From: Variovorax sp. TBS-050B
Lineage (GTDB): Bacteria > Pseudomonadota > Gammaproteobacteria > Burkholderiales > Burkholderiaceae_C
NCBI RefSeq assembly: GCF_029893635.1
Contig: NZ_JARXYR010000002.1
Span: forward strand, 372,001-436,000
Reading direction: 5' to 3'
DNA length: 64,000 bases
This document shows, in pieces, positions 16,978-27,443 of this stretch (within the stretch, counting starts at the first letter, position 1; each line of letters starts with the position of its first letter). Under the pieces are notes generated by a model. The model did no database searches. It was not told the DNA's origin and was given only the letters and a program-made list of their open reading frames with translations. The translations under genes and the position numbers were made by a program.

Positions 16978-18426
16978 TCAGGCCGGTTCCGTGGCCAGCA
17001 TCCGGTGCGGCGTGCGGGTGTCGGTCACCCACTGGGGCGCCAGCGAACCCGCCACCATGCCGGCCAGCGACGCGAGCACGCCCGCCAGCTGGGCCGGGAA
17101 TGCGCTGCCCCAGGGCATGTAGAGGAACAGCAGCCAGGTGCCGATGCCGAAGCCGATCGACGCGATCGCGCCCTGCGTGGTGGCGCGCCGCCAGTAGAGC
17201 CCGCACACCAGCGGCACGAAGGCGCCGACCAGCGGCACCTGGTAGGCGCCCGAGACCAGTTCGTAGATGGGCGTGCCCTGCATGCGGATGGCGTAGGCCA
17301 GCACCGCCGCGCTGAAGACCAGCACCGTGATGCGCATGGTCAGCAGGTTCTGGCGGTCGGTGCCGGAGGGGCGGAACTGGCGCCAGATGTTCTCGGTGAA
17401 GGTGACGCTGGGCGCCAGCAGCGTGGCCGAGGCGGTCGACTTGATGGCCGACAGCAGCGCGCCGAAGAACAGCACCTGCATCACGAAGGGCATCTTCTCG
17501 AGCACCAGCGTGGGCAGCACCTTCTGCGGATCGTCCTTGAGCAGCGCCGCGGTCTGCTCGGGCATGATCAGGAGCGCGCTGGCGACCAGGAACATCGGCA
17601 CCGCGGCGAACAGGATGTAGGCCACGCCGCCGATCACCGGCCCGCGCGTGGCCGCCTTGACGCTGTTGGCCGACATCACGCGCTGGAACACGTCCTGCTG
17701 CGGAATGGAGCCGAGCATCATCGTGATGGCGGCCGCGAAGAAGAACACCATGTCGTGCCAGTTGGGCTCGGGCCAGAACTTGAAGAGGTCCTTGCTGACC
17801 GCGAAAGCCACCACCTTGTCGGCGCCGCCGGCCATGTTGCCCGCGAACATCGCGATGACCGCGAGGCCGACGACCAGGATGATCATCTGGACGAAGTCGG
17901 TCACGGCCACCGACCACATGCCGCCGAACAGCGTGTAGGCCAGGATCGAGACGACGCCGATCACCATGCCCGTGGGAATGCCGATCGCGCCGCCCGAGAG
18001 CACGTTGAACACCAGCCCGAGCGCCGTGACCTGGGCCGAGACCCAGCCCAGGTAGCTCAGCATGATGATCAGCGAGCAGGCCACCTCGACGCCGCGGCCG
18101 TAGCGTTCGCGGTAGTAGTCGCTGATGGTCAGCAGCGTCATGCGGTAGAGCTTGCCCGCGAAGAACAGGCCCACGAGGATCAGGCAGGTGCCGGCGCCGA
18201 ACGGGTCCTCGATCACGCCGTTCAGGCCGCCTTCGATGAACTTGGCCGGTATGCCGAGCACCGTTTCCGAACCGAACCAGGTCGCGAAGGTGGTCGTCAC
18301 GATCATGAACAGCGGCAGGTGCCGCCCCGCGATCGCGAAGTCGGTGGTGTTCTTCACCCGCTTCGCGGCATACAGGCCGATCGCAATGGTGACCAGCAGA
18401 TAGACGACAACCAGCGTCAGCAGCAC
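16978..18426 (-). CDS. Sodium:solute symporter (SSS family)
   Basis: 482-residue inner-membrane cation-coupled transporter with about 13 membrane segments. Family features include the N-terminal GRHLPLFMIVTTTFATWFGS, the TM5-region signature GGMWSVAVTDFVQMIILVVG and GALLSAIKSTASATLLAPS, the site in the LeuT fold where sodium is bound. It resembles the proline/pantothenate/solute branch, but the substrate cannot be inferred. It begins 13 bp after ubiB on the same strand, so it may be read through from the ubiquinone operon. A stem-loop follows its stop. Confidence 0.92.
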   Translation of the reverse strand: MLLTLVVVYLLVTIAIGLYAAKRVKNTTDFAIAGRHLPLFMIVTTTFATWFGSETVLGIPAKFIEGGLNGVIEDPFGAGTCLILVGLFFAGKLYRMTLLTISDYYRERYGRGVEVACSLIIMLSYLGWVSAQVTALGLVFNVLSGGAIGIPTGMVIGVVSILAYTLFGGMWSVAVTDFVQMIILVVGLAVIAMFAGNMAGGADKVVAFAVSKDLFKFWPEPNWHDMVFFFAAAITMMLGSIPQQDVFQRVMSANSVKAATRGPVIGGVAYILFAAVPMFLVASALLIMPEQTAALLKDDPQKVLPTLVLEKMPFVMQVLFFGALLSAIKSTASATLLAPSVTFTENIWRQFRPSGTDRQNLLTMRITVLVFSAAVLAYAIRMQGTPIYELVSGAYQVPLVGAFVPLVCGLYWRRATTQGAIASIGFGIGTWLLFLYMPWGSAFPAQLAGVLASLAGMVAGSLAPQWVTDTRTPHRMLATEPA

Positions 18427-18439
18427 GGGACTCTCTCCT

Positions 18440-20005
18440 CTAGAACAACTTCACGCGCACCAGCAACTGCATGGCGAGCAACCCCAATACAAATCCCATG
18501 CCACCGTAGATGATGATCTGCAGCAGCCGGTTGGTGCGCTTCTGCGCGGCCAGCAGCTCCAGCAGTTCGCGGCGGTGGTCGGGCGGCCGATTCTCGAGGT
18601 AGTCGTGCAGCAGGCGCGGCAGCTGCGGCAGCAGCTTGGCGTAGCGCGGCGCCTCGGCCCGCAGCTGCTCGAACAGCTTCTTGGGCCCGATCTGGTCGAC
18701 CATCCACTTCTCGAGGAAGGGCTTGGCGGTGTGCCAGAGGTCCAGCTCCGGGTCGAGCTGGCGGCCCAGCCCCTCGATGTTGAGCAGGGTCTTCTGCAGC
18801 AGCACCAGCTGCGGCTGGATCTCGACGTGGAAGCGGCGCGAGGTCTGGAACAGGCGCATCAGCACCATGCCGAGCGAGATCTCCTTGAGCGGCCGGTCGA
18901 AGTAGGGTTCGCAGACGGTGCGGATCGCCGCTTCGAGCTCGTCGATGCGCGTGCCTTCGGGCACCCAGCCGCTTTCGAGGTGCAGCTCGGCCACGCGCTT
19001 GTAGTCGCGCCGGAAGAAGGCGACGAAGTTCTGCGCCAGGTATTCCTTGTCGGACTCGGTGAGCGTGCCGATGATCCCGAAGTCGAGCGAGACGTAGCGC
19101 CCGAAGGTCTCGGGCTCCAGGCTCACCTGGATGTTGCCCGGGTGCATGTCGGCATGGAAGAAGCCGTCGCGGAACACCTGGGTGAAGAAGATCGTGACGC
19201 CGTCGCGCGCGAGCTTGGGAATGTCCACGCCGGCGGCGCGCAGTCGGTCGAGCTGGGCGATCGGCACGCCGTTCATGCGCTCCATCACGATCACCTCGGG
19301 ATGGCAGAAGTCCCAGAACATCTCGGGAATCAGCACCAGCTCGAGCGAAGCCATGTTGCGCCGCAACTGCGCGGCATTGGCCGCCTCGCGCACCAGGTCG
19401 AGTTCGTCGTGCAGGTACTTGTCGAACTCGGCCACCACCTCGCGCGGCTTCAGGCGCTTGCCGTCGGCCGAGAGGCTCTCGACCCAGCCGGCCATCATGG
19501 CCATGAGCGCGAGGTCCTTCTCGATCACGCCCTGCATGTTGGGTCGCAGCACCTTCACGGCCACGTCGCGCACTTTGCCGTCGTCGGTGCGGATGGTCGC
19601 GAAATGCACCTGCGCGATCGACGCGCTGGCGATGGGCGTTTCGTCGAACTGCACGAACACGTCACCGACCGGCCGGCGGAACGCACGCTCGATGGTCGCG
19701 ATCGCCACCGCCGAGGGGAACGGCGGCACGCGGTCCTGCAGGAAGGCGAGCTCGTCGGCGATGTCCTGCGGCAGCAGGTCGCGCCGGGTCGAGAGCACCT
19801 GGCCGAACTTCACGAAGATCGGGCCGAGCCGCTCCAGCGCCTCGCGCAGCCGCTGGCCGCGCGGCGCGTCGAGGTTGCGGCCGACGGATACCACCCGCGC
19901 CACCACGCGCAGCCATGGTTTCTGGAAGCTCGTGAGCACGAGCTCGTCCAGGCCGTAGCGCAGCGCGACCCAGACGATGAAGAGGCCGCGATAGAAGCGC
20001 CTCAT
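18440..20005 (-). CDS. ubiB: Ubiquinone biosynthesis accessory kinase-like protein UbiB
   Basis: 521-residue atypical ABC1/ADCK kinase-like protein needed for ubiquinone synthesis, membrane-bound through a hydrophobic C-terminus ([20 protein letters not shown]). Signature motifs: the KxGQ loop ([15 protein letters not shown]), the Ala-rich nucleotide loop (ASASIAQVH), the catalytic HADMHPGN and the metal-binding DFGIIG. The start was placed at the ATG at 20005 ([12 protein letters not shown]), overlapping the ubiJ stop by 4 bp. Family members have ATPase rather than protein kinase activity. It is last in the ubi run ubiE-Tim44-ubiJ-ubiB. Confidence 0.96.
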   Translation of the reverse strand: MRRFYRGLFIVWVALRYGLDELVLTSFQKPWLRVVARVVSVGRNLDAPRGQRLREALERLGPIFVKFGQVLSTRRDLLPQDIADELAFLQDRVPPFPSAVAIATIERAFRRPVGDVFVQFDETPIASASIAQVHFATIRTDDGKVRDVAVKVLRPNMQGVIEKDLALMAMMAGWVESLSADGKRLKPREVVAEFDKYLHDELDLVREAANAAQLRRNMASLELVLIPEMFWDFCHPEVIVMERMNGVPIAQLDRLRAAGVDIPKLARDGVTIFFTQVFRDGFFHADMHPGNIQVSLEPETFGRYVSLDFGIIGTLTESDKEYLAQNFVAFFRRDYKRVAELHLESGWVPEGTRIDELEAAIRTVCEPYFDRPLKEISLGMVLMRLFQTSRRFHVEIQPQLVLLQKTLLNIEGLGRQLDPELDLWHTAKPFLEKWMVDQIGPKKLFEQLRAEAPRYAKLLPQLPRLLHDYLENRPPDHRRELLELLAAQKRTNRLLQIIIYGGMGFVLGLLAMQLLVRVKLF

Positions 20006-20571
20006 TCGGCCTTGCCCGCCGAGCCCGCCGTGGGTCCGCCCGTCCCGGCCCCGCGATGGCCGACGAACTGGCGCAGCGCGCCCACGACGCGGCGCGCGCC
20101 CTCGGCGATGGTGTGCGCGGGCACGTCGCCGATCAGGCGGGCGAGGTCGTCCTCGACGTCCCAGCGCACATGGTCGACCAGCCAGTTGACCTCGGCCGCC
20201 AGTTGCACGTCGCCGATGATCTGCACCGCGGGCTTGTCGCCGCGCAGCGTGGCGCGGGCCAGGTCGAAGGGGGATTCGTCGGTGACGGTGAGCGTGAGCT
20301 CGGGCACCGAGGCCGGGGGCGCCAGGTCGAGCAGGCCGGCCGGCGTGGCCACCAGTTCCATGGTCACGAAGCGCCACTGGAAGCGCACCACCCGCCCCTG
20401 CTGGCGCAGCAGCCGCTGCTGGGCTTCGGGCTCCTGCTGCAGCACGTGGTTGAGAAACAGCACCGCGCGGTGCTGGATCTCGTGCACCGCCCAGCCGGGC
20501 GGCTGCAGGCGCTCGCCGATGCGGTTGAAGAGATCGTCGAGAAAAGAAAATGGGGACGATGGTGTGGCCAT
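20002..20571 (-). CDS. ubiJ: Ubiquinone biosynthesis accessory factor UbiJ (SCP2 domain)
   Basis: 189-residue lipid-carrier protein with an N-terminal SCP2 domain ([18 protein letters not shown] through [20 protein letters not shown]) and a C-terminal helical region ([20 protein letters not shown]) ending in a Gly-rich tail. In Escherichia coli UbiJ binds the hydrophobic ubiquinone intermediates in the Ubi metabolon and lies between ubiE and ubiB. Here it overlaps ubiB by 4 bp, with ubiE two genes upstream. The low primary conservation typical of UbiJ makes context the strongest support. Confidence 0.88.
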   Translation of the reverse strand: MATPSSPFSFLDDLFNRIGERLQPPGWAVHEIQHRAVLFLNHVLQQEPEAQQRLLRQQGRVVRFQWRFVTMELVATPAGLLDLAPPASVPELTLTVTDESPFDLARATLRGDKPAVQIIGDVQLAAEVNWLVDHVRWDVEDDLARLIGDVPAHTIAEGARRVVGALRQFVGHRGAGTGGPTAGSAGKAE

Positions 20572-20631
20572 GTCCCCATTATCCCGTCACTGTCGCGCCC
20601 TGCGACTCATGGACTGCATGCTCTTTTCCAG

Positions 20632-20705
20632 AAACACCGCAGAACCGGCTTTGCCGGGCTGCTGGTGTTGCCCCCGGTAGGGGGTTGGAGAAGCGACACG
20701 AAGTG
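20632..20705 (-). repeat. Dispersed palindromic intergenic repeat, copy 1
   Basis: 74-bp element read on the minus strand as CACTTCGTGT...CGGTGTTT. It holds two dyads, CCCCCTACCGGGGG and CCGGCAAAGCCGG. A near-identical copy lies at 32115-32187 in the opposite orientation. This copy sits 22 bp after the Tim44-like stop, before ubiJ. Confidence 0.85.
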
Positions 20706-20726
20706 CGCGAAGCCTGGGGGCGAGCT

Positions 20727-21743
20727 TTACTGCAGCGCCTGGACGCCTGCCACGAGCCAGCCGCTGGTGCCGCTGGTCGGCTTGGTCATGTTCCAGACTT
20801 CGCGGAACGGGCCCGGGCCGGCCGAGGCGTCTTCGCGGATCATGCCGGAGAACTCCACGCTCGCCATGTAGACGTCGGCCAGTTCCTCGATGCCGAGCAG
20901 CTTGGCGTCGAGCATCACGACCTCGGTCTTGTTCGAGGCGCCGCCGGTGTGGCTCGCGCGGTCGGCGAGCTGGGTGCGGATCTCGGCCACCATCTCGTCG
21001 GTCATCATCGAGCGCAGCATGCCGACGTCGGCGCGGTCCCAGGCGTCCTGCAGCGTCACGAAGTTGCGCTTGGCGGCGGCGAGGAAGCCGTCGACGTCGA
21101 AGCCGGCCGGGATGCCCCAGCTCTGCGAGCCCGACAGCGCCGAGCCGATCATGCTGCCGCCGGCCGCAGCGCCTGCCGCGGACAGGCTGCTGCCGTGCGA
21201 AGGCGTGGCATCGAAGGCGGCGGTGTTGCGCTCCCAGGGGCGTGCCGAGGCGTCGTTGCCCACGTTGGCCGGGCTGTACTGCGCCGGCGCGCTCGCGTTC
21301 GCGGGATTGCCCGCGCCTTCGAAGGCGAAGCCGCCCTGGCGGCCGCCGTTGGCAGGCGCCGCCGAGCGCGCCTTGAACAGGCGCCAGACGAACAGTGCCG
21401 CCATCGCGAGCAGCGCGATCAGCAGGATGTTGGCGAAGCCGGCGCCCAGGCCGAGCGAATTGGCGAGCCAGGCCAGGCCCAGGCCGGCGGCCAGACCGCC
21501 GAGCATCGCGCCCCAGGGACGCTTCGGCGCCGCGGCGGCGGGCGCCGGCGTGGCCGGACGCGGCGACGCCGTGGCTGCGTTCTGCTGCGTCGGCGCGGTG
21601 GGCGAAGCCGATTCGCGCTGCGTCACGTTCGACGACTGGCGTCCCACCGACTTGCCGCCGCCGATGCGGGCCGCATCGGCCTGGACGCTGACCAGGGCCA
21701 GCACGCAGGCCAGGAACAATGAACTCAAACTTTTCGTCATCAT
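20727..21743 (-). CDS. Tim44-like domain protein
   Basis: 338-residue protein with an N-terminal signal peptide or anchor (SLSSLFLACVLALVSVQADA), a low-complexity Ala/Pro/Thr region, a membrane region (about 95-135; LAAGLGLAWLANSLGLGAGF, then ILLIALLAMAALFVW) and a C-terminal Tim44-like domain (about 215-338; NFVTLQDAWDRADVGMLRSM, FREVWNMTKP). In mitochondria Tim44 tethers the import motor; bacterial homologues (TimA/MlaC-like folds) are mostly uncharacterised. Two adjacent ATG codons (21743, 21740) follow GAGGAG; the first was chosen. It sits between ubiE and ubiJ, a placement that recurs in Burkholderiales. Confidence 0.85.
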   Translation of the reverse strand: MMTKSLSSLFLACVLALVSVQADAARIGGGKSVGRQSSNVTQRESASPTAPTQQNAATASPRPATPAPAAAAPKRPWGAMLGGLAAGLGLAWLANSLGLGAGFANILLIALLAMAALFVWRLFKARSAAPANGGRQGGFAFEGAGNPANASAPAQYSPANVGNDASARPWERNTAAFDATPSHGSSLSAAGAAAGGSMIGSALSGSQSWGIPAGFDVDGFLAAAKRNFVTLQDAWDRADVGMLRSMMTDEMVAEIRTQLADRASHTGGASNKTEVVMLDAKLLGIEELADVYMASVEFSGMIREDASAGPGPFREVWNMTKPTSGTSGWLVAGVQALQ

Positions 21744-21777
21744 CTCGTCTCCTCTTTCGAGCGAAGAATTCGCTGTA

Positions 21778-22509
21778 TCAACATTTGATTCCAACATGAA
21801 GGGCGACCACGCCACCCGTCATGTTGTGATAGTCCACATGCCCGAAACCGCCCTCTTTCATGAGGGTCTTGAGCTCCTCCTGGGCCGGATGCATCCGGAT
21901 CGACTCGGCCAGGTAGCGGTAGCTCGCGTCGTCGCCCGCGACGATCTTGCCCAGGCGCGGCAGCACGTTGAACGAATACCAGTCGTAGGCCTTGGCAAGC
22001 GGCTTCGCGACCTTCGAGAACTCGAGCACCAGCAGCTTGCCGCGGGGCTTGAGCACGCGGTTCATCTCCTTCAGAGCCACGTCCTTGTGCGTCATGTTGC
22101 GCAGGCCGAAGGCCACGGTGACCACGTCGAAGTGGTCGGAGGGAAACGGCAGCTTCTCGGCGTCGCAGACCAGGGTGGGCAGCACCACGCCGGCATCGAG
22201 CAGCCGGTCGCGGCCGGTGCGCAGCATGGCTTCGTTGATGTCGGTGTGCACCACCTGGCCGCTGGCGCCCACCTTCTTCGAGAACGCGAGCGCGAGGTCG
22301 CCGGTGCCGCCGGCGATGTCGAGCACGCGCGAGCCTTCGCCGACGTTGGCGACCATGACGGTGTAGGCCTTCCAGGCGCGATGCAGCCCGGCCGACATCA
22401 GGTCGTTCATGAGGTCGTAGCGCTTGGCGACGGAATCGAAGACGCCGCGGACGCGTTGTGCCTTCTCGCTTTCGTCGACGTTCTCGAAGCCGAAATGGGT
22501 GGTACTCAT
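21778..22509 (-). CDS. ubiE: Demethylmenaquinone/2-methoxy-6-polyprenyl-benzoquinol C-methyltransferase
   Basis: 243-residue SAM-dependent C-methyltransferase of ubiquinone (and menaquinone) synthesis. The N-terminal [16 protein letters not shown] is the UbiE signature 1. The SAM-binding motif I is [13 protein letters not shown], with motif [16 protein letters not shown] and post-motif [17 protein letters not shown] near the end. Length matches Escherichia coli UbiE. It heads the minus-strand run ubiE-Tim44-ubiJ-ubiB, with 34 bp between it and the Tim44-like gene. Confidence 0.97.
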   Translation of the reverse strand: MSTTHFGFENVDESEKAQRVRGVFDSVAKRYDLMNDLMSAGLHRAWKAYTVMVANVGEGSRVLDIAGGTGDLALAFSKKVGASGQVVHTDINEAMLRTGRDRLLDAGVVLPTLVCDAEKLPFPSDHFDVVTVAFGLRNMTHKDVALKEMNRVLKPRGKLLVLEFSKVAKPLAKAYDWYSFNVLPRLGKIVAGDDASYRYLAESIRMHPAQEELKTLMKEGGFGHVDYHNMTGGVVALHVGIKC

Positions 22510-22611
22510 GCGCCTGATGTTAGGGCGTAAGCACTCACCGCAAGGCGCCGACCCTTTGGAACCGCGGGTTTTGTTGCTTTTTCTGCACCCGACCGGCGGC
22601 GCAGACGCTCT

Positions 22612-23028
22612 TCAATGGCTGCCGCAGGCCGAGCCGCCGCCCTTGCCGGGCATGGGCGTGTCGCGGTCGACGCCGGCCGCCGCGAGGCGGCTTTCGTACT
22701 CGGCCCAGAGCCGCGCTTCGTTGGCGCCGAGTTCGTAGAGCAGGTCCCACGAGAAGATGCCCGAGTCGTGGCCGTCGCTGAAGACCGGCTGCACGGCATA
22801 GTTGCCGACGGGCTGCAGATCGACCAGCTCGACATCGCGCTTGCCGGTCTGCAGCACCTCCTGCCCCGGCCCGTGGCCCTGCACCTCGGCCGAGGGCGAA
22901 TAGATGCGCATCAGCTCGAACGGGATCCGGAACGTGGCGCCGTCGGAAAAGCCGACCTCCAGCACGCGCGACTGGCCGTGCACGGTGATCGATTGCGGCG
23001 TCGGTGCGCCGGCCTGCAGACCTGCCAT
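22612..23028 (-). CDS. DUF971 protein (GBBH-like N-terminal domain)
   Basis: 138-residue protein with the DUF971 / gamma-butyrobetaine-hydroxylase-like N-terminal domain: ITVHGQSRVLEVGFSDG, FRIPFELMRIYSPSAEV, NYAVQPVFSDGHDSGIFSWD and LLYEL. The domain folds around a small beta-structure. Stand-alone bacterial versions are of unknown function, some being linked to Fe-S proteins. The C-terminal tail ends in GGGSACGSH. It shares one base with the HIT gene stop (TGATG) and is therefore co-translated. The next downstream gene, ubiE, starts 102 bp away. Confidence 0.87.
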   Translation of the reverse strand: MAGLQAGAPTPQSITVHGQSRVLEVGFSDGATFRIPFELMRIYSPSAEVQGHGPGQEVLQTGKRDVELVDLQPVGNYAVQPVFSDGHDSGIFSWDLLYELGANEARLWAEYESRLAAAGVDRDTPMPGKGGGSACGSH

Positions 23029-23465
23029 CAGAAACTCCTTGTGCGCAGTTGCGCGGTCATCGCGGCCTCGAGGGCCGGCAGGCGCGCGGCCACCGCCGCA
23101 TCGCGCGCCGGGTCGGCCTCGCGCTGCACCGGTGCCCAGACCGAGCCGGGGAAATGCGTGTCGCCGTCGAAGCGGGCGATCACGTGCCAGTGCAGGTGCG
23201 CGACCATGTTGCCGAGCGCCGCGAGGTTGATCTTGGTCGGCGCGAGCTGCTCGCGCAGGCACTGTTCGACCAGCGCCACCGCCTCCATGCAGAGCACGCG
23301 GTCGGCCGCGTCGAGGTCGGTGAACTCGCGTGCATGGTCGTTCCAGACCACGCGGTAGAAGGCCGGGAAGCCGGGCTCCCCGGCATGGATCACGCGCAGC
23401 TTCTCGCCCTGGTGGACCAGGCGGCCGCCGGGGCCTTCGCACAGCGGGCAGCCGGGCGCCTTCAT
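23028..23465 (-). CDS. HIT family protein
   Basis: 145-residue histidine-triad hydrolase/transferase-like protein. The catalytic HxHxH appears in [13 protein letters not shown]. The N-terminal CPLCEGPGG is typical of the zinc-binding HIT subgroup. Family members cleave nucleotide-phosphate conjugates such as AMP-lysine or Ap4A. Its start overlaps the large oxidoreductase stop by four bases (ATGA at 23462-23465) and its stop overlaps the DUF971 start, making a coupled three-gene set. The particular substrate is unknown. Confidence 0.9.
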   Translation of the reverse strand: MKAPGCPLCEGPGGRLVHQGEKLRVIHAGEPGFPAFYRVVWNDHAREFTDLDAADRVLCMEAVALVEQCLREQLAPTKINLAALGNMVAHLHWHVIARFDGDTHFPGSVWAPVQREADPARDAAVAARLPALEAAMTAQLRTRSF

Positions 23466-26400
23466 ACCAGCACCCGCTCGATGCCGCCCTGGTTGGCGGC
23501 CGCCACGTACTGCGGCATCCAGTCGCTGCCGAGGAGCCGGTTGGCCATCTCGACCACGATGTAGTCGGCTTCGAGCAGGCCGTTGTTCAGGTCGTTGCCG
23601 TAGCGCGAGAGGCCCTGCAGGCAGCTCGGGCAGCTGGTGAGGATCTTCACGTTCTCCTTCTCGCCGACCTTCCCGCCCGCGCGCAGCGCGGCCTCGCCCT
23701 TCTTCAGTTCCTCTTCCTTGCGGAAGCGGATCTGCGTGGAAATGTCGGGCCGCGACACGCCCAGCGTGCCCGACTCGCCGCAGCAGCGGTCGTTCTTGAG
23801 CACGTTGTCGCCGACCAGCGCCTTCACGGTCTTCATCGGGTCCTGCAGCTTCATCGGCGAATGGCAGGGGTCGTGGTAGAGGTAGCCGCCGCCCGCCGCG
23901 TCGGCGAGCGTGATGCCCTTCTCGAGCAGGTACTCGTGGATGTCGACGATGCGGCAGCCCGGGAAGATCTTGTCGAACTGGTAGCCCTGCAGCTGGTCGT
24001 AGCAGGTGCCGCAGCTCACCACCACGGTCTTGATGTCGAGGTAGTTGAGCGTGTTGGCCACGCGGTGGAAGAGCACGCGGTTGTCCGTGATCATCTTCTC
24101 GGCCTTGTCGTACTGGCCGCTGCCGCGCTGCGGATAGCCGCAGCACAGGTAGCCGGGCGGCAGCACCGTCTGCACGCCGGCATGCCAGAGCATGGCCTGC
24201 GTCGCGAGCCCGACCTGCGAGAACAGGCGCTCCGAGCCGCAGCCCGGGAAGTAGAACACCGCCTCGGTCTCGGAGGTGGTGGCCTTCGGGTTGCGGATGA
24301 TCGGCACGTAGTCGGCATCCTCGATGTCGAGCAGCGCGCGCGCCGTCTGCTTCGGCAGGTTGCCCGGCATCTTCTTGTTGATGAAGTGGATCACCTGCTC
24401 CTTGACCGGCGCCGGGCCGACCGTGGCGGGCGGCGCGGCGGTCTGCCGGCGCGCCAGGCCGCGCAGCAGGTCGTTGGCGAGGCGCTGCGCCTTGAAGCCG
24501 ATGCCCACCATGCCCGCGCGCACCGTCTTGATGGTCTGCGGGTTGGTCGCGTTGAGGAAGAACATCGCGGCCGCGTTGCCCGGGCGGAAGCTCTTCTGCC
24601 CCATCTTGCGCAGCAGGTTGCGCATGTTCATCGACACGTCGCCGAAGTCGATCTTCACCGGGCATGGCGTGAGGCACTTGTGGCAGACCGTGCAGTGGTC
24701 GGCCACGTCCTCGAACTCCTCCCAGTGCTTGATGCTGATGCCGCGGCGCGTCTGCTCTTCATAGAGGAAGGCTTCCACCAGCAGCGAGGTCGCGAGGATC
24801 TTGTTGCGCGGGCTGTAGAGCAGGTTGGCGCGCGGCACGTGCGTGGCGCACACGGGCTTGCACTTGCCGCAGCGCAGGCAGTCCTTGACGCTGTCGGCGA
24901 TCGCGCCGATGTCGCTCTGCTGCATGATCAGCGACTCGTGGCCCATGAGGCCGAAGCTCGGCGTGTAGGCGTTGGTCAGGTCGGCATGCAGTTCCTCGGC
25001 CGGCTGGCCCGCCGGCGCGCGCAGCAGCTTGCCCTTGTTGAAGCGGCCCTCGGGATCGACGCGGCGCTTGTACTCCATGAACGGCCGCAGCTCCTCGTCG
25101 CTGAGGAACTCGAGCTTGGTGATGCCGATGCCGTGCTCGCCCGAGATCACGCCGTCGAGGCTGCGCGCCAGCGCCATGATGCGCACCACCGCCGCATGCG
25201 CGGTCTGCAGCATCTCGTAGTTGTCGCTGTTGACCGGGATGTTGGTGTGCACGTTGCCGTCGCCCGCATGCATGTGCAGCGCAACCCACACGCGGCCCTT
25301 GAGCACGCGCTGGTGGATGGCCACGCACTCGGCGACGATCGGCGCGAACTCGGCGCCCGCGAAGATCTCCTGCAGCGGCTGGCGCAGCTGGGTCTTCCAG
25401 CTCGCGCGCAGGCTGTGGTCCTGCAGCTGCGGGAACAGCGCGTCCACGTCGCGCAGCCAGCCGGCCCAGAGCGCGCGCACCTCCTGCACCAGCGCCACGG
25501 CCTGCGCCACGCGGTCCTCGAGCAGTTCGGCCGCCGGGATCTCGTGCGCGTCGTCGCTCTTGCCGAGCGGCAGGTTGCCGCGCAGCAGGAAGGCCTCGAG
25601 CTCGTCGGTGAGCTGCAGCTTGTTCTTCAGCGAGAGCTCGATGTTGATGCGCTCGATGCCGTCGCTGTACTCGGCCATGCGCGGCAGCGGGATCACCACG
25701 TCCTCGTTGATCTTGAAGGCGTTGGTGTGGCGGCTGATGGCCGCCGTGCGCTTGCGGTCGAGCCAGAACTTCTTGCGCGCCTCGGGGCTGATCGCGATGA
25801 AGCCCTCGCCGCTGCGCGAATTGGCGATGCGCACCACCTCGGAAGTGACGCGCGCCACCGCGTCGGCGTCGTCGCCTGCGATGTCGCCGAACAGCACCAT
25901 CTTCGGCAGGCCGCCGTGCTTCTTCGACTTGGTGGCGTAGCCCACGGCCTTGAGGTAGCGGTCGTCGAGGTGTTCGAGGCCCGCGAGCAGCACGGCCGAG
26001 CGCTTCTGCTCCGCGAACATGAAGTCCTTGATCTCGACGATGCTCGGCACCGCGTCCTTGGCATTGCCGAAGAACTCGAGGCAGACGGTGCGCGTGTGCG
26101 CCGGCATGCGGTGCACCACCCAGCGGCAGCTGGTGATGAGGCCGTCGCAGCCTTCCTTCTGGATGCCTGGCAGGCCCGAGAGGAACTTGTCGGTCACGTC
26201 CTTGCCGAGGCCCTCCTTGCGGAAGGTGCGGCCCGGGATCTCGAGGCGCTCGGTGCGCAGCGGGGTGCGGCCGTCGGCGGCGTAGTACTGCAGCTCGAAG
26301 ACGGCGCTCTCGGCGTCGTGGATCTTGCCGAGGTTGTGGCCGATGCGCGTGACCTCCAGCCATTCGGCCTGCGGCGTGACCATGCGCCAGGAGGCGAGGT

Positions 26401-27343
26401 TGTCGAGCGCGGTGCCCCAGAGCACGGCCTTCTTGCCGCCGGCGTTCATGGCGACGTTACCGCCCACGCAGGAAGCCTCGGCCGAGGTGGGATCGACCGC
26501 GAACACGTAGCCCGCGCGCTCGGCCGCATCGGCCACGCGCTGCGTGACGACGCCGGCCTCGGTCCAGATCGTGGGCACGGGCGCATCGAGGCCCGGCAGC
26601 GCGACCATCTCGACCTCGGTCATGGCCTCGAGCTTCTCGGTGTTGATGACGACGCTCTTCCAGGTCAGCGGGATCGCCCCGCCGGTGTAGCCGGTGCCGC
26701 CGCCGCGCGGAATGATGGTGAGGCCGAGCTCGATGCAACCCTTGACCAGCAGCGCCATCTCGGCCTCGGTGTCGGGGCAGAGCACGACGAAGGGGTACTC
26801 GACGCGCCAGTCGGTGGCATCCGTGACGTGCGAGACGCGCGAGAGGCCGTCGAACTTGATGTTGTCCTTCGCGGTGAGCCGGCCGAGCACGCGATTGGCC
26901 TGGCGGCGCAGGGCGGCGACCTCGCGGAAGGTGGTGTCGAAGGCGGCGACGGCCTGGCCCACCAGCGCGGTGAGTTCGCCGACGAGCTGGTCGCGCGGAA
27001 GATCGGCGTCGGGGGTGCGGCGCTTCTGGACTTCGGCGAGCCGGTGCCTGAGCGCGTCGACGAGCTGGCCGCGCCGGCGCGGGTTGTCGAGCAGGTCGTC
27101 GACGAGGTAGGGATTGCGCTGGACCACCCAGATGTCGCCGAGCACTTCGTACAGCATGCGCGCCGACCGGCCGGTGCGGCGTTCGGCGCGCAGGGTCTGC
27201 AGCAGTTCCCAGCCCCGTTCGCCCAGCAGGCGGATCACGATCTCGCGATCGGAGAAGCTGGTGTAGTTGTAGGGGATCTCGCGCAGTCGTACAGGCTCTG
27301 CGGCCTGCGACAACAGCGTGGTCAACGCGGTCGGAGCATTCAT
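23462..27343 (-). CDS. Giant FAD/Fe-S oxidoreductase (DUF3683; GlcD-like plus GlpC-like)
   Basis: 1293-residue fusion. Residues about 1-150 form DUF3683. An FAD-binding PCMH domain follows ([11 protein letters not shown] at 212-222) and then an FAD-oxidase C-terminal domain (ending [22 protein letters not shown]). Two 4Fe-4S clusters follow: [11 protein letters not shown] near 820 and [12 protein letters not shown] near 890. The C-terminus has two cysteine-rich CCG domains ([19 protein letters not shown] near 1068; DPCHSP and CCGESGTLG near 1160-1185). This resembles bacterial D-lactate/glycolate dehydrogenases fused to a GlpC/GlcF-type electron-transfer subunit, probably feeding quinones. 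The exact 2-hydroxy acid is unproven. It starts at ATG 27343, 100 bp after serA. Confidence 0.93.
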   Translation of the reverse strand: MNAPTALTTLLSQAAEPVRLREIPYNYTSFSDREIVIRLLGERGWELLQTLRAERRTGRSARMLYEVLGDIWVVQRNPYLVDDLLDNPRRRGQLVDALRHRLAEVQKRRTPDADLPRDQLVGELTALVGQAVAAFDTTFREVAALRRQANRVLGRLTAKDNIKFDGLSRVSHVTDATDWRVEYPFVVLCPDTEAEMALLVKGCIELGLTIIPRGGGTGYTGGAIPLTWKSVVINTEKLEAMTEVEMVALPGLDAPVPTIWTEAGVVTQRVADAAERAGYVFAVDPTSAEASCVGGNVAMNAGGKKAVLWGTALDNLASWRMVTPQAEWLEVTRIGHNLGKIHDAESAVFELQYYAADGRTPLRTERLEIPGRTFRKEGLGKDVTDKFLSGLPGIQKEGCDGLITSCRWVVHRMPAHTRTVCLEFFGNAKDAVPSIVEIKDFMFAEQKRSAVLLAGLEHLDDRYLKAVGYATKSKKHGGLPKMVLFGDIAGDDADAVARVTSEVVRIANSRSGEGFIAISPEARKKFWLDRKRTAAISRHTNAFKINEDVVIPLPRMAEYSDGIERINIELSLKNKLQLTDELEAFLLRGNLPLGKSDDAHEIPAAELLEDRVAQAVALVQEVRALWAGWLRDVDALFPQLQDHSLRASWKTQLRQPLQEIFAGAEFAPIVAECVAIHQRVLKGRVWVALHMHAGDGNVHTNIPVNSDNYEMLQTAHAAVVRIMALARSLDGVISGEHGIGITKLEFLSDEELRPFMEYKRRVDPEGRFNKGKLLRAPAGQPAEELHADLTNAYTPSFGLMGHESLIMQQSDIGAIADSVKDCLRCGKCKPVCATHVPRANLLYSPRNKILATSLLVEAFLYEEQTRRGISIKHWEEFEDVADHCTVCHKCLTPCPVKIDFGDVSMNMRNLLRKMGQKSFRPGNAAAMFFLNATNPQTIKTVRAGMVGIGFKAQRLANDLLRGLARRQTAAPPATVGPAPVKEQVIHFINKKMPGNLPKQTARALLDIEDADYVPIIRNPKATTSETEAVFYFPGCGSERLFSQVGLATQAMLWHAGVQTVLPPGYLCCGYPQRGSGQYDKAEKMITDNRVLFHRVANTLNYLDIKTVVVSCGTCYDQLQGYQFDKIFPGCRIVDIHEYLLEKGITLADAAGGGYLYHDPCHSPMKLQDPMKTVKALVGDNVLKNDRCCGESGTLGVSRPDISTQIRFRKEEELKKGEAALRAGGKVGEKENVKILTSCPSCLQGLSRYGNDLNNGLLEADYIVVEMANRLLGSDWMPQYVAAANQGGIERVLV

Positions 27344-27443
27344 CGGGGTGGCACCTCGGCCAGGCGCTGCGCGCCCACATAGCCGGGGGTGGGATTTTAG
27401 GGCAGTGCCCGGGCCCTTGCGCGCGACCGGTCTTGCGCCAGCG

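Noticed and set aside
23330..27382. A 1350-codon open frame on the plus strand opposite the giant oxidoreductase
   Set aside because: It is the antisense shadow of a high-GC gene; its sequence is Arg/His/Leu/Ala-rich with no domain motif.
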